Assembly (NCBI GenBank): GCA_029582165.1
Contig: CM055877.1
Span: 5,431,855 to 5,495,854 of the forward strand
Direction of reading: 5' to 3'
DNA length: 64,000 nucleotides
From: Portulaca oleracea
Lineage: Eukaryota; Streptophyta; Magnoliopsida; Caryophyllales; Portulacaceae
Position numbers and translations under genes: made by a program. This document shows, piece by piece, positions 1-12,500 of the stretch (the first letter of the stretch is position 1; every line of letters begins with the position of its first letter). Below the pieces are notes generated by a model. The model did not search any database, was not told the DNA's origin, and was given only the letters and a program-made list of their open reading frames with translations.

Positions 1-2107
1 ATGTTCAGAAACAACAGGCCCCTATGACTTCAACCCCCTTACCAGCTCCCAGAAGTAGCAATGAAACTCAATTTTCCTCTGGACTAGTTGCAAATGCTCT
101 GTCTGGAGCGTCGTTGGCCAATTCTGGCTCTGTACATTCTAACATTAGATCTGTGGCCTCCCAGGTTGGTGGTGGAATTTCAAGGTTTTCAACCAATGGG
201 ATTTCACCTGTGCTGACAGATTCTGTTTCTCCATCATTTAATCGGGTGCCTCAGAGCCACCCAGGGCCGCCTATTTCTAATTCTATGCCTCTTGGGCTAG
301 TTTCGCAATTATCAGATATACTCTATCCACAACAGTCAATACCTAGAAATGTAAGCAGAGATCCATCAGCTATTCAAGCCCTTCCAGTTCAGATGCCTAT
401 GCCTAATCAACAGCAACCAAGACCTACCATGAACATGCCTGCTCCAAATAGGTCGGCAGTTCCATTTCAGGTGCCTCTTGCTACTCCTCCGCATGTTCGT
501 AGTGTCCCGGGCAACAACAATGATAGGCAGTGGCGATCGGTTGCAAATCCTGCCAATGTATCAAACATGCCCCCCGCTTCACTTTTGAATCGACCACTTG
601 CAAATTCCGCCAATGCATCAAACATGCCCTCGACTTCACTTTTGAACCGGCCACTTGCAAATCAGGCCAATGCATCAAACATGCCCTCGACTTCACTACA
701 GAACCGCTCGGCTCCTCGGGTAAGTCATTGTAGTGTTAACCCATCCATTTCTCATCTTGTATGTCTGCGTTCTTCTTATGTGTAATCTCACTACATTTGG
801 AACAAATGATACCTGCAAAGTGGGATGACCTTACTAAATTTGGAGCAAATGTTGCTTCAAAAGTGAGATTAGCCAGCTCCCCGATAAGCTATTATAGTGT
901 TATCCCATCCAGTGTTCATCTCATATAGTCTGCATTCTTGTGAGTAACCTTACAACCTATGGAACAAAATGTCTCTTAAATGGTGGGATAAGCAGACCAG
1001 TAAATTTAGCGATTTGTTTTAATCTGAACCTTATTGGTATCTGGTAGTACAATTATCACTTTCTGGATTGCAAAATTTAGGGGTAAGATTGCTATGTCCG
1101 ACCCCTCCATACCTCGCTCGGGCGGGAAGTGGGATTTGGAATATTGGAACAATTATCTATGTTTGGAAATAGATTTTGATGCCCCTTGGCTCCTCCTTGC
1201 TGATTCAATTGACTGCTTGTTTTCTGATTTATACCTTCAAGACCACTCTGTTACCATGTCATCTGCAGAAATGCTTAAATAAACCTCTAATCCTTTCGAG
1301 TGCATTCAACAGGTGGCGGGGCCTTCCACTCCAAGTCAAAATGCGAATATAAGGATGCCTCAGATGCCTCAGATACTGAGCCAGCCTCCACATTTGCGAT
1401 CATCTCAGGTTCCACATAACCATGTTCAGCAAGGAGGTTCCCATGGCGGCGTCGGCAACTCACCGAGCACCGTTGAGCGAATCCAGCTGATGTCTCAGCG
1501 TCAGTCTACTCCTCAAATGAGACCACCACTGCAAAACACACCTCCACCTACACAAGGAGTTACACCTCCTCAGGCTACTCAGACACAAACACAAGCACTG
1601 AGAATGACATCATCACCCGCCCCCCTAAATAAAGGAGCAACTCAGACACAAACACAATCAGTGAGAATGACACCATCACCCGCCGTCCTAAACTCCGGAG
1701 CGACACCGCCTCAGATACAGGCAGTGAGAATGGCATCATCGTCACCCGCAATGGTCCCCCTAAATACGACAGGAGCGACGCCTCCTCAGGCTGTCACAAG
1801 GACTGAAAATCTAATCGACCTTCAATCAGAGCAGAATTGGCGGCCTGCAGGCCGAATGAGAGGGAGCCTCACAGGCCAAGCCTACTCTGCCGCCCTGAGT
1901 CAATTTCTTGGTTCTGCTGCCACACAAGCAAGCCAGGCTCCTATCCCGGGACAGTCTATGCCGGCCACTCCATTGTCACCTCGCTTTCAGGCCTTGGCCA
2001 GTAGATTGCAGCCTCGAATTCCTCAAGTGGTTAATCGAACAACTGATGGATCGACTCCTACTGCAGCTCCTGGTTCACAGCCAGAGGGGCAGCAAGGGGG
2101 AAATTAA
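1..2107 (+). CDS. PIAL1/2-like E4 SUMO-protein ligase, C-terminal part (5' end outside window)
   Basis: Two exons are visible: <3-719 and 1313-2107. The junction is in phase 0, with donor CGG|GTAAGT at 720 and acceptor TTCAACAG before 1313. Together they give about 503 residues ending in a stop at 2105-2107. The open frame continues upstream of the first ATG (24), so the gene starts outside the window. The visible part is low-complexity, rich in Pro, Ser, Asn and Gln, and has no SP-RING, which in this family lies nearer the N-terminus. The call rests on the motif QNWRPAGRMRGSLTGQAYS at about 1836-1892, which I recognise from plant PIAL proteins. Known role of the family: SUMO chain elongation, and in PIAL2 a part in MOM1-linked silencing. 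The region holds two internal amino-acid repeats. The neighbour at 3510-15796 is convergent. Family call fairly good; PIAL1 versus PIAL2 not decided. Confidence 0.7.
541..711 (+). repeat. Three tandem 57-bp units in the PIAL-like exon
   Basis: Units begin at 541, 598 and 655 (TTGCAAAT...). Each encodes 19 residues of the form ANxANxSNMPxxSLLNRPL. The period is a multiple of three, so the frame is kept. The last unit ends eight bases before the splice donor. Confidence 0.9.
1573..1795 (+). repeat. Degenerate repeats of about 25 residues in the PIAL-like last exon
   Basis: Three to four imperfect units follow the pattern GAT-(Q/P)-TQTQ-x-(A/S)VRM-(T/A)-S-S-PA-x-LN. They are seen at about 1573-1640, 1636-1702, 1696-1770 and partly to 1795. 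They look like an older in-frame duplication than the 57-bp array in the previous exon. Confidence 0.7.
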
Positions 2108-3509
2108 CCTTTTAAACGAATGCATAGTTTGAGGGTTCTATTTGGGATTGTATATAGAATTCCATTTTTTTTGTCCCATTTGATTCATGAGTTGGTCTAG
2201 CTATTCAATGCTCAAGATTTAGAGGTGTTTCTTGGGGCCAACTTTGTGTGCACGGTTGCTCTTGACAATCAAGATTTACAGGGCTTCTATGGTTTTGTGC
2301 TCTACGACAGAGTTTTCGTCACTGGTTAGGTCGTTGAATGTGGAAGATGGTTCTCCAGCTCGGGTTGTGCAACTCAAGAAACAAAATGTTCTGCATTTGG
2401 TAGCTAACTATTGTGATTGATGTGATGTGTAATTCATGTGATATAAAGGGTACAATCTTTGCATGTACAGTACACTTTCATTATTTAGAATTGGATTATA
2501 TCCACTAGGCTGTTACTATCATAACTTTTGATTCTCCGACAATGTAATAGCTTCAACACCCCTTTGATTGTTTGTTATGTTATATCAAGTTTAAAGTCTA
2601 CCAAATGAGGTGTGTAAGCAGTATATCAGTTTTTACATGTTTTGTTGGAAAAGGAGTGCTATATCATGGAAGTGAACTATGCAAATAAACAAGGTGAAAG
2701 GGGTTGGATTAGCAAACTTTATTTTTATGGTGAGTTTGGTTGCCTCTTCTTGGGAAACTGTTATTGATCTTGTGAGTGAAATAATAGATCACATATTAAA
2801 ACATTTCCAGCTATAAGGACAACCAAACTGGTCCAAACATGGGAAAAGTTGTCAATTTGAAAAAGTAAACTTTTATGATAAAGTATCTGAACCAAACACT
2901 CCCTTAATCTAGCTAATGGTGGAGTCACCAAGATGACATGCTCTAGTGTCTCATGTATTGTGTGCCAAGAAGGTATTCAAGTTTTAGTGTCTCATGTGCC
3001 CTAAGCCCTAGGTTAATCAAGTGGCGGATTGATTAACAAACTTGGGAGTTAATCAGCCAGTGTTATTCCATTGTCCCAATTTTTTTCGGATCACCTTTCT
3101 GTATATGTGAAAGTTGATATTTTTTGCTGGCTCTGTAGTAGTCTAGGGGAGGATTTGCACCAGAGAATTCATATGATCTAATTTGGGGCTTAATAGTTAG
3201 TAATCTCCCCCACCAAAAGAAAGACAAAAGGAATATGCAAATACACTATTTTGTAGCAAGTAGTATTTAACTTTACAATTCACCCTTCCTATTGTGAAAT
3301 CTCATCAATGATCTGAGACTAAAATTTTTACAATCCTCATCCTGTACAACCCCTGCCAAGAAAGACAACACATCGGAACAAAAATGTGAAGTGTACTTCA
3401 CGGACACATGAAAAGTTGAATTTGTTGCAAACACTTGGATGCTTATGCTATGCTCACTGTTTTGTGGCAACTGATTAAAGCTTCCCATCATGTAAGTTAC
3501 ACGGGCTTC
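2108..3509. other. 3' flanks between two convergent genes
   Basis: This holds the 3' UTR of the PIAL-like gene (from 2108, probably to about 2480) and, from the other side, the 3' UTR of the WD40 gene (3509 down to about 3240). In between is AT-rich DNA with no convincing coding region. No clear poly(A) signal could be fixed. Confidence 0.5.
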
Positions 3510-6500
3510 TCATCGAATGATGAAGGTCCCCAACTCCTGTCCATGCCTGGTCAGAAGTACCTTGCGGTCCCCCACCCATTCCAGTTTGTAGGAGAGATCA
3601 AGATGATAAAGCAAGAGATTCAAATTGTCGGCATCGCTTGCTCTTAAATGCTCCTGCATAATTGCGTTCATAATTGTCATTAATCAATGAGTGCACGAGT
3701 TCTAAAAGGTTTCATATAAACATTCACACTTGCAAACGGTTGAGCAGGAAATGAAAACAGAACAGATTAGCTCCCATTCCCATACAGCCCAATTGTATCT
3801 AATAAGACCAGGAAAGGAAATAAAGAATGTGATCGATCATATGGCTAGATGTGAATCAGCACATGCGCAAGTGAACCGTATTAAAACCACATAAAAACAA
3901 GTGTACGTATGAGATGAGATGAGATCAGTTGGGATCCAAGAAAGCAATGTATAGGAAATGGATGTCTGTCCCCTCAATTTGGCGTAATGTAAAGCATAAC
4001 ACGTACCTGCGAATTTTCCTGTCTACCATTTGCCTCGATGTGTGCCATTATGCTTGCCCTGGAAGAATTAGGGGAGAAGCCTTCCCATGGTGGGACGAGA
4101 ATAAGCTTGGTGCACTGAACAGGAACAAAATTGCGGCTAAGCTTTTCCCACCATGCAGATCCCAAAGACCACCATCTGATCACTAAACCTTTTTCAGAGA
4201 AAGCAACTAGCCCCTGTGAACGGGAACATACGTCAGAAACAACATGCTAAAAATCAACATAGGACACTTGATGTTCTACTTTTTACCAACAGCTCCTGTT
4301 AAACGTCAATAGAAAAAAAATAATAAATTTGCTTCATGGTCCTTTCTTGGTAAAGATGCTACAACTAGATGATGTATCACTAGATGATGTATCACACACA
4401 AAGTAGGGAGTGGACAAGCTCATTTGGGCTCGATCTAATCTTCCTAGACACACTAACGTTGCTTGGTTATTCACTTTGAGAAGACTTCCTATTGCTGAAA
4501 GATTAAGCAAATATATGAGATGTGACCGGACTTGTAGGCTTGTAGCAATGTCAGTAGGAGAATGAGACTTTCGAGCATTTATTTTATGCAAACCCTTTTA
4601 GTAAGGAGATTGGAGACATGTAATCAGTTGGACGGGTATTCATGATTGGAGTGATAGTCTGCAAAGTTGGGAGAACCTGTGGAGTAATAGAAGAAATGTG
4701 AAGGGTATGCATCAGTTGAAAGCTTATACAGGCAATGATTTCGACCATCTAGAAAACTAGGAACAAGATCCGTTTCCAGAATGTGAGACTCAATGTACTG
4801 CAAGTTTTTGCATCGTATACATATCATGTTGGGGAGGAAAAAATACGAGTGCATAGATATTCTTTTGTGTAGGAGGTTCTAACATTTGTCACATTGATGG
4901 TTTTTGAATGTTCCTAGGTTGTATTGATCCTATCTTGATTTGGACAGGGTAGGTTTGTGGTAATTAAGGCTTTTACCTCTTGCCAAACAAAAACCCATTA
5001 AAGGCAAATAAAAGGATTTTGCAACTGATCGGACAGTATCATAGAAATTATGTAATAAATACTGTACAGATCTTAGCATGGTTTGTCAGGTAGGACTGCA
5101 TGTATCATCATGCTAATGGCAGGATCTAAGCAGGAATTACAGAGAATGATCAGCTCAATGAGAATCCATTGCATAGTCTTTTAAAGCCTAACCCATCAGT
5201 ATGGGCCAAAAGCCATGATGGGTTATTGATAATAATCAATAGGCAATAGCAGTTGATTGCTGCAACTCAAATCCGGGTGCTCGATATTAGTTTCAAAAGG
5301 TGCAAGGTGCACCGCAACATAAAGGGGCCTCCAAAGGCAAAAGCCTTTGAGGAGTGGCCGTGTGGGTGCATAGTATGGCGAGTTGGGACTGAGTGAGGAA
5401 TCACATTCCATAGTTGGGTACAAAGCTCGCCTACTGAAATGCGTACATGTAGCTAACAAAACAGGGATTAAACTAATTGAAATGCGTACATGTGGCCGTG
5501 TTGGTGCCTATGACAACATTATCTTCATGGAAGTTTCTTAAGTAGATATTCAGCATGCTATAGAGTTGAAGCTATTGCACTGATACTCAAAGTTTAGGGA
5601 GAGGCATGGGTTGTCAATAGTGACCGTACTATATTTGACCTCCCAAAATGGTTGTTGAGAGTTAGGGTTTAGTGTACTAACACCTTTTCTTGGACATTTG
5701 GATGTTACCATGTCCCAATGATACAATGAACCTATGATCTTCATTTAAAATTGTTCAGAGCAATAGTTTGAACATCCCAAAGAGCTTACGACTTATGAAG
5801 TATTCCTCTTTACCAAATCCCCCAACATAGGACAGCATGCTACCTCCCCAATTCAAAAACTACTATCCTCATCAGGTCTGTGGATCATCCTTCGGAATAA
5901 CAACCATATAAAGTGAACCAATGACCCATCACAAATCACTAATTGACCTAAGTCCATGCCATAGACTCGCACCATTCAAGTGCTCCAACCCAGAGGATAG
6001 GACAAAGTTCTAGCCTAAAACAAGCATTCAGACCAGTTCCTCTTGGTCCCAACACTTGACCCTTCAAAGTTCAAACCCATTATGCTTGATTTTATTTATT
6101 TATTTTCTTAAAGGAAAGCATTACATCAGGCTCTTCTTGAACTTACAAAGCATTTATCATTCCAAAAGTCTTCCAATGTGGGTAGGGTGTTATAAAGCGT
6201 GTTAACTATGTTTCCATCCACATTGATTTGATATGTAAACAAGTCAACATCTCATTTACCAAGTGTAAAAGTCATGCAAATGACAAGAATGCTCCAGGTG
6301 GTAATTTGTTAAGTTTACATAAGTAAATGACTAAAGTCTAACTGGCTTGGTACCAAAAAAGTGATGAATTCATGCACATATGGGGCACAGCTATTAGATT
6401 TAGACATATATACTCTAGCTCGGATGTAACAGATTATAAAAAGAGTTACATTATGCTGATTTCTTCTATGGGCAAGAATAAAGTACCTCTCCATCTGGTG

Positions 6501-9500
6501 AAAATGTCAATGCAGAAATTGCAGTAGTGACAGTTTCAGGGGCTCCTGAAAACAAAGTTGGTAGTCCAGGGGGTCCACTTGCATCAAGAACCTTGATTTT
6601 CGTAACACTAAAATCAAACAAAGAAAAACAGGTCAAGACTAGCATCTACACCAGACACTAAGTTACCAAAATAGTGATGATTTGAACCAACACACTACGT
6701 ATCTTTCAATACAGTTGAAATTTGATTTCTTTAGCCACCTGGTGGAACACTTAGAAGGAGCGAACTCGACAGATATTAGAGGACCAAGCTTTGTCTCTTG
6801 ATGATTTCAAGCTTTACCATTTGAGGATGTTGTAAAGTTGGAGTACTGTGCTTATGGGTGATAGAAACTTGATTTTTAGATTTGTTGATAATACTATTGA
6901 TGAGAGATTGAGGGCAGAGTGTTTTTGTATTTGCCCCTTTTCCCACATAAAGTGACATTCCCTTGGTGTCCTTGCAATATATCTTTTGACTACTCATCAA
7001 AGAATACAGTTGAAATACTTGCCAGCAACTAAAATTATCACAAACTACATTAGCATACAATAATTCAGAATGGTGCACCATCATTATGGTTTTAAGTGCC
7101 AATATTGGGTTAGATAGGGGCATGCAATTCAAATCTAGTCGAAACTGTCAACTTTTAAGGGATGGAAATATTGCACTGGTCTGGTAAGCAGAACAAGTCA
7201 TTGGGTAGGGCGAACTCGACTTCGCCCAGCATATGACCCTGGAATGAACCAAGCTCAGACACCAACAGGCTTCTGCCCTGAACATGACCAAGTTTTAACC
7301 ACTCCAGATGGTTTTCTAAAGAATTAAAATCAGAGAAAGGTAAAAGTTAGTAGCTTTTCTAAGTAAACATGTGATCAACTACTGCTAGTCTGCTAGGCTA
7401 TCGCTAAATTAATTAACGTACTGAGTTTGGCTAAAATTATATTGTACATAGCTGCACTGCTGTAAAATCATTAGTAGGTAGTAAGCACAAAATTATGACA
7501 ACTAGCTCTTTTCAAATAGCGAGACACAACATGGAGACTACAACAGTGGCCTCCCAATATCCAAACTAAAAGTTATTTATCTTTAAAGATTGGCTCTTTT
7601 AAGTGAGTTCTCATACCTTGGCATGTCATACACATGAATATTTGCGCTATTGACCTCCGCAATTGCGTCCCCAACAGCCAACCGTGTTGAATTATCATTC
7701 AAAGCAACCATCGGGTAAATGCGGACGACTTCTCTCAGTGTTGCCATTGAAACCTGGAGGCAGCTTTTGCGCATCACCGAATTGGCAGGATCCATTGTGT
7801 GCAAGATGAAGTTGACCACCTGCACATCTGTCTAAATGTCAGAGCGATTAACAGTTTAAGCAAATTGGAGAGACCACCAGCTGCTTAATGTGCATCGGGC
7901 ACTTTAGTCAATGCACCTCAAATTGTTATGTTTAGCAACTTTTAGCTTTAGGGTTACAATTGACCCAGTTCATTGTGATGATGATGTTTCTTGTTTCTTC
8001 AACAGACGGTAAACGGTGAATGTTTTTCCAATAAAGGGTCTAGTGACAACAATATTTTTGCAAATTATCCCCCATAACCCAACTGTATGCTAGGCTGGTG
8101 TCCCATGACAGCAGTGAGGTATGGTTGTGGCATTGTATGGCAATAATGAGATCATACAGCAAGAACAATCACCATGAGCCACTTTCTGACTTTCATGTAT
8201 AAAAGGTACCACCAGAAGTCATGTTAGATCTTTCACTAACTTAGCCAACAAAGCTGGTATTTATTCTTGCCATCTTTTATCCACATGGAGAAACTGTATA
8301 TCAATGTTTTTAACTTTTCTTTTATGCTTGCAGATATATTTCGTCAACGCATTGACATATACTGAATCCAACAATTAAATTGAGAAAGGAAAAAGGCAAC
8401 ACAAACCTTAATCAAGTACTGAGCTAAGTTTCTGGGACAACCACGCATTAGCCTGATGAGAGTCTTGAGGGATACTAGATGAACGGGGGAGTCAGATGCA
8501 GTTGACCAGATTAGGCCTTCAATTACACTCAGAAATCCAGGTATATCTGCCATAGCTAGACTCGGAAGAAGAACAGTGACTAATATTTCCCTGAGTTTTG
8601 AAGATACAGCAGGTCCTGCAGGGGATGTATTGACTGAAGCACCACTGACGCACTCTATTTGGAAGAAAATGTCCCCAATGAGACGAGGAATTTCAGAACT
8701 GATACATTCTTTCCACGTACTATCCATGCCTTCTGCTAGGAGTTCAGCAGCAGTAGAACTATACTTCTCATTCATAGCCATGACCAATTTAATCAAGGGA
8801 TGGACAGTCAGCATGGCAAGGCTGCATTTTACAAGGCTTGGGTACCAAATCGCCAGTGCTGCTGCCACAATTATATGAGATGCCATTGCATCTTGACTTG
8901 TTCCACCAACACAAGAAACCCAGTCTTGTAGTTCATAGGATTCCAGCCATTTTGTTACCTCATCTTCCCCATTAATATGAGACCTCTCAGCATGCAAACA
9001 TTCAGCAGGGGTTTCTAAATCTTTTGTTCTTGTACACCATAACGGTTGGGGAACAGCCCTTGAAGCAGCGCAATGAAATAAAGATCGAGCAGCCATCCGG
9101 ATATGCTCATCTTCATTTTGCCAGAAGCTTACTAATAGCTGTAATCATGTCATAACAGATACCTCAAATGAGCAAGATCATTGCAGGGAAAAGGCATGTG
9201 TTGCACAGAAAGTAAATGTGTGAGCCTTGACTTGAACAAGAATGCAAGTCATTTGAAGGCACGCTTAGCATATGCCAAGAATTCACAATCACCACTTCAG
9301 TTTAAAGTATAATATAAAGAAAAATCTAAAAAGGAAGAAATAAACAAGTAATGCCGGTCCCTTCACTTCTTGCTGGAAGAGACATGAGTCTAATCACCAA
9401 AGAAAGGCCCCTTCTTTGTGGGATCCTCACAGGCTATTCTGGTAGTTCTCACTAAACTGATCCCCATATTAGGGATCTGTCCCACTCAACCAAATAGGCA

Positions 9501-12500
9501 CCGAGAAATAAGCACACTTACACATGAAACAGAAACATTAAGTAACTGAAGTAAAGTACATGTATATTCAATTGAGGATATAAAACACAATGGTATACCA
9601 ACCTGGAGAGAAGGAGGCTTCAAATCAGGGAACTTTTCTGCAAAGTTGCGTGTATAGAAAGCCGACAGAGCACTGCCAAAGCACAGAAGAAAACATGGGA
9701 AAGCTTGAGCTATAAAGCTAGTAATGGTGAATCATACGAGATGAGTAGCAACTTACAACTGCTAAGATGTCATACTGATACATACAAATTGTCTCCCAGT
9801 ATATCACCCATCAGTTTCAGCTTTAGGGTTTTAGCAACACACATGCCTTGATATGTGTTTGAGTGTTTCCTAGTTCCTACATATAGCTAAAGCTAGAAAC
9901 AGCCTTCCCCTTCTTTCCGAGATTCCCTAGCAATTTTCCTTTTGTTTACTAGGTTTTGCACCCAGAAAATGATGGTAAATCACAATATGTAACTTGCAGA
10001 AAATATAGCTTGTTTTTCTATAATTTGTCCTTAGTTCCCCCACTCATTTTCCTCATAGAAAGCAGAAGTGTATGAAAACAGAATTATTCCATGGAAGCAC
10101 AAATTTGGATATTGAAATGAAACACATATTAGAAAAATGAAAAACCACTGATTTTGAGTAGCATTGGACTCGATAAAATACTCATACAAATCTATCCCTA
10201 ATTTAGAACCTGCAGGAAATCTTCAAGTATATTTATCATTGAATTTTAGGAATCGTGTGACTGATCTAGATGTTTGGATTAGGGTGGCCAATACATTATT
10301 AACTGCATTTAGTAAACATATATAACTTTTTACATCTAAATTATACTAATTTTTTTTTTTTTTTTTTGGGTTAGGAGTGGCCATCACCACCCCTACCCTC
10401 CAAAGAGATCCACCTATGAATCCTCATAATTTCGTGAAGGATGCTTTTTCCTTCCAGTTCAATAAAGTGCTTCAAATCCACTATCTCGATGTACACAAAC
10501 AATAGCACAAGACAATCTCCTAAAGAGAACAAATATGCAGATCTCTTAGCAGCAATGGTATCAAAAACACCTGGCTTGTATCTTATTACTAGTAGGTCCT
10601 GATCCTTGGGAATCAGGAAGTGTGTAGCAATTACATAAAAAAAAAAAAGAAAAAGAAGTGTATAGCAATTATTAAATGACTAGTCAAGGCTTGAAAAGTT
10701 GTACCCAAAGCCGATCATGATGAACAGCAAAAAATATAAGCAAATTGGGGAACCGATACATTTGAAGTAGCAGTTAAGAAATTCTTGTATATTTTAAGAA
10801 GCGAATCAGTAGTTGTATATGGAAAAAAAGATGCAATAGTTAAACATATATAATGACCAAACAAAATTAGTTTACACAACAGCATGTTTTCCAAGCTTAA
10901 GGCTGTTTACGCTTTGGTCTTTTAGTTGGATCCACACTAAACATGTCATAATTAAGCGGTAGCAAACCATGAGCCCAAACCCAGTAGTAAAAAAGAGGAA
11001 AAAACGTAGAGTGAGGGAAAGACACCGAGTTAATCCATGAAGCAAGAGTAGCATACAGATCTAGCATAATACTACTTACGATGACCCCCCCCCCCCCCCC
11101 AAAAAAAAAAACGCTCAAAAGGAAATTGGAAGGCAGAACTTTTAAGTAGCTTAGAACTTACTGAGCAAAATTTTCTCACGTATTTTTCGGCAGACTAGAA
11201 TTCCAAAGGGCAAAGGGAACTTGGGGTGTCTAAAATACACTTCTAGTTAAAGCCTTATGTTATATGACAGCTTTCAGAGTCCAAAATATAAATTCAGAGC
11301 TGTTGAAGAGGGAAAATGTGTCAAATGGTAGTTGAAATGGCTGCTAATCATGAGCGGAGTAACTAGTTCCTCACGCAGCTATATTTTTTCTGTTTTGATA
11401 GGAAAAACAACTAAATTAATTAATAATAGGATCAAAAGATTTGATGCCCAGCTAGATCCTCAGGCAGCTATATTAACATTAATATAAATGAAATGGATCA
11501 TTTGCTCAGAGATACAACTATTAAAGTGCTCGTAACCATCCATTTTGCACCCTTTTACTAATGTACAGAGCGCCTTTCCTCTCCCCTGCCAGAGAAAAGG
11601 GAAGGTTGTTCCACAGGAGAGAATATCTCTTGAAAATTATTAAAATTGTTCCTGAACAATCAATGGCTAGAGATTGACCAGGAAGGCATACACAAAGTGC
11701 CTCCAATTGTTATACGAGGATAAAATTATATTACATAAAGGGATCGAGAGCGGAGATAAAGGGAAAAAAACATGCAAGACAATCTAATAAGATATTTCAA
11801 AAATACACATGTACAGATATTCAATACCTGCTGGCTCCAGAGTAAGAGTGAGACAAGGCGACCATGCTCTGGGCAAGGGATAACATTGCCAATGACCTCA
11901 ATGCACAGAATTCTGATGATGATTTCCAAAGCTGACATGTCAATTGGATGGCTTTAGGCACAGCTATCTAAGAAGCTACAAAACATTTGCCACAGTATTT
12001 AAACATCATTTACCTGAAGGGTAGAACTAAAAGCAGGAAATGCTAACGAAATAGATCCTCTGTCACCCTCCAAACCGGGAGCTAACATCAACTTCTTGTA
12101 TCTTCTAACATCCATCTCCATCATTAGGGAGTTGTCAAGTTCCGCATCCACACCCCATAAATGCATAAATGACAAGCTAAACCGCAGTAAGCATAAACCA
12201 AAACTGTTATTACTTTTATGTTTCCCTATTGTGCCAACTTGTTCCCCTTGGGCTGAAGAACCATTGGATCTCTCTTGCTGGGAACTAGCCATGGGAGTCT
12301 GCAGGTCATGAGCAGTGTCATTCCATTGCTTGTCCGCATCATCTTTCAAGATATCAGGAGATATGAGAGATGAAAGGTCAAAATCTATGATTGCTATTCC
12401 AGAGATAGGACAAGAGCATCGAATTGGAAGCTTGTCAAGGTTTCCTGGACTTATTTTTAAAGATCTAGCTGTACTGCTGTGAAGTGAAGATATGCTGTGC

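Noticed and set aside
1034..1282. 82-residue open frame between the two PIAL-like exons
   Set aside because: It lies in the intron 720-1312 and has no supporting splice sites.
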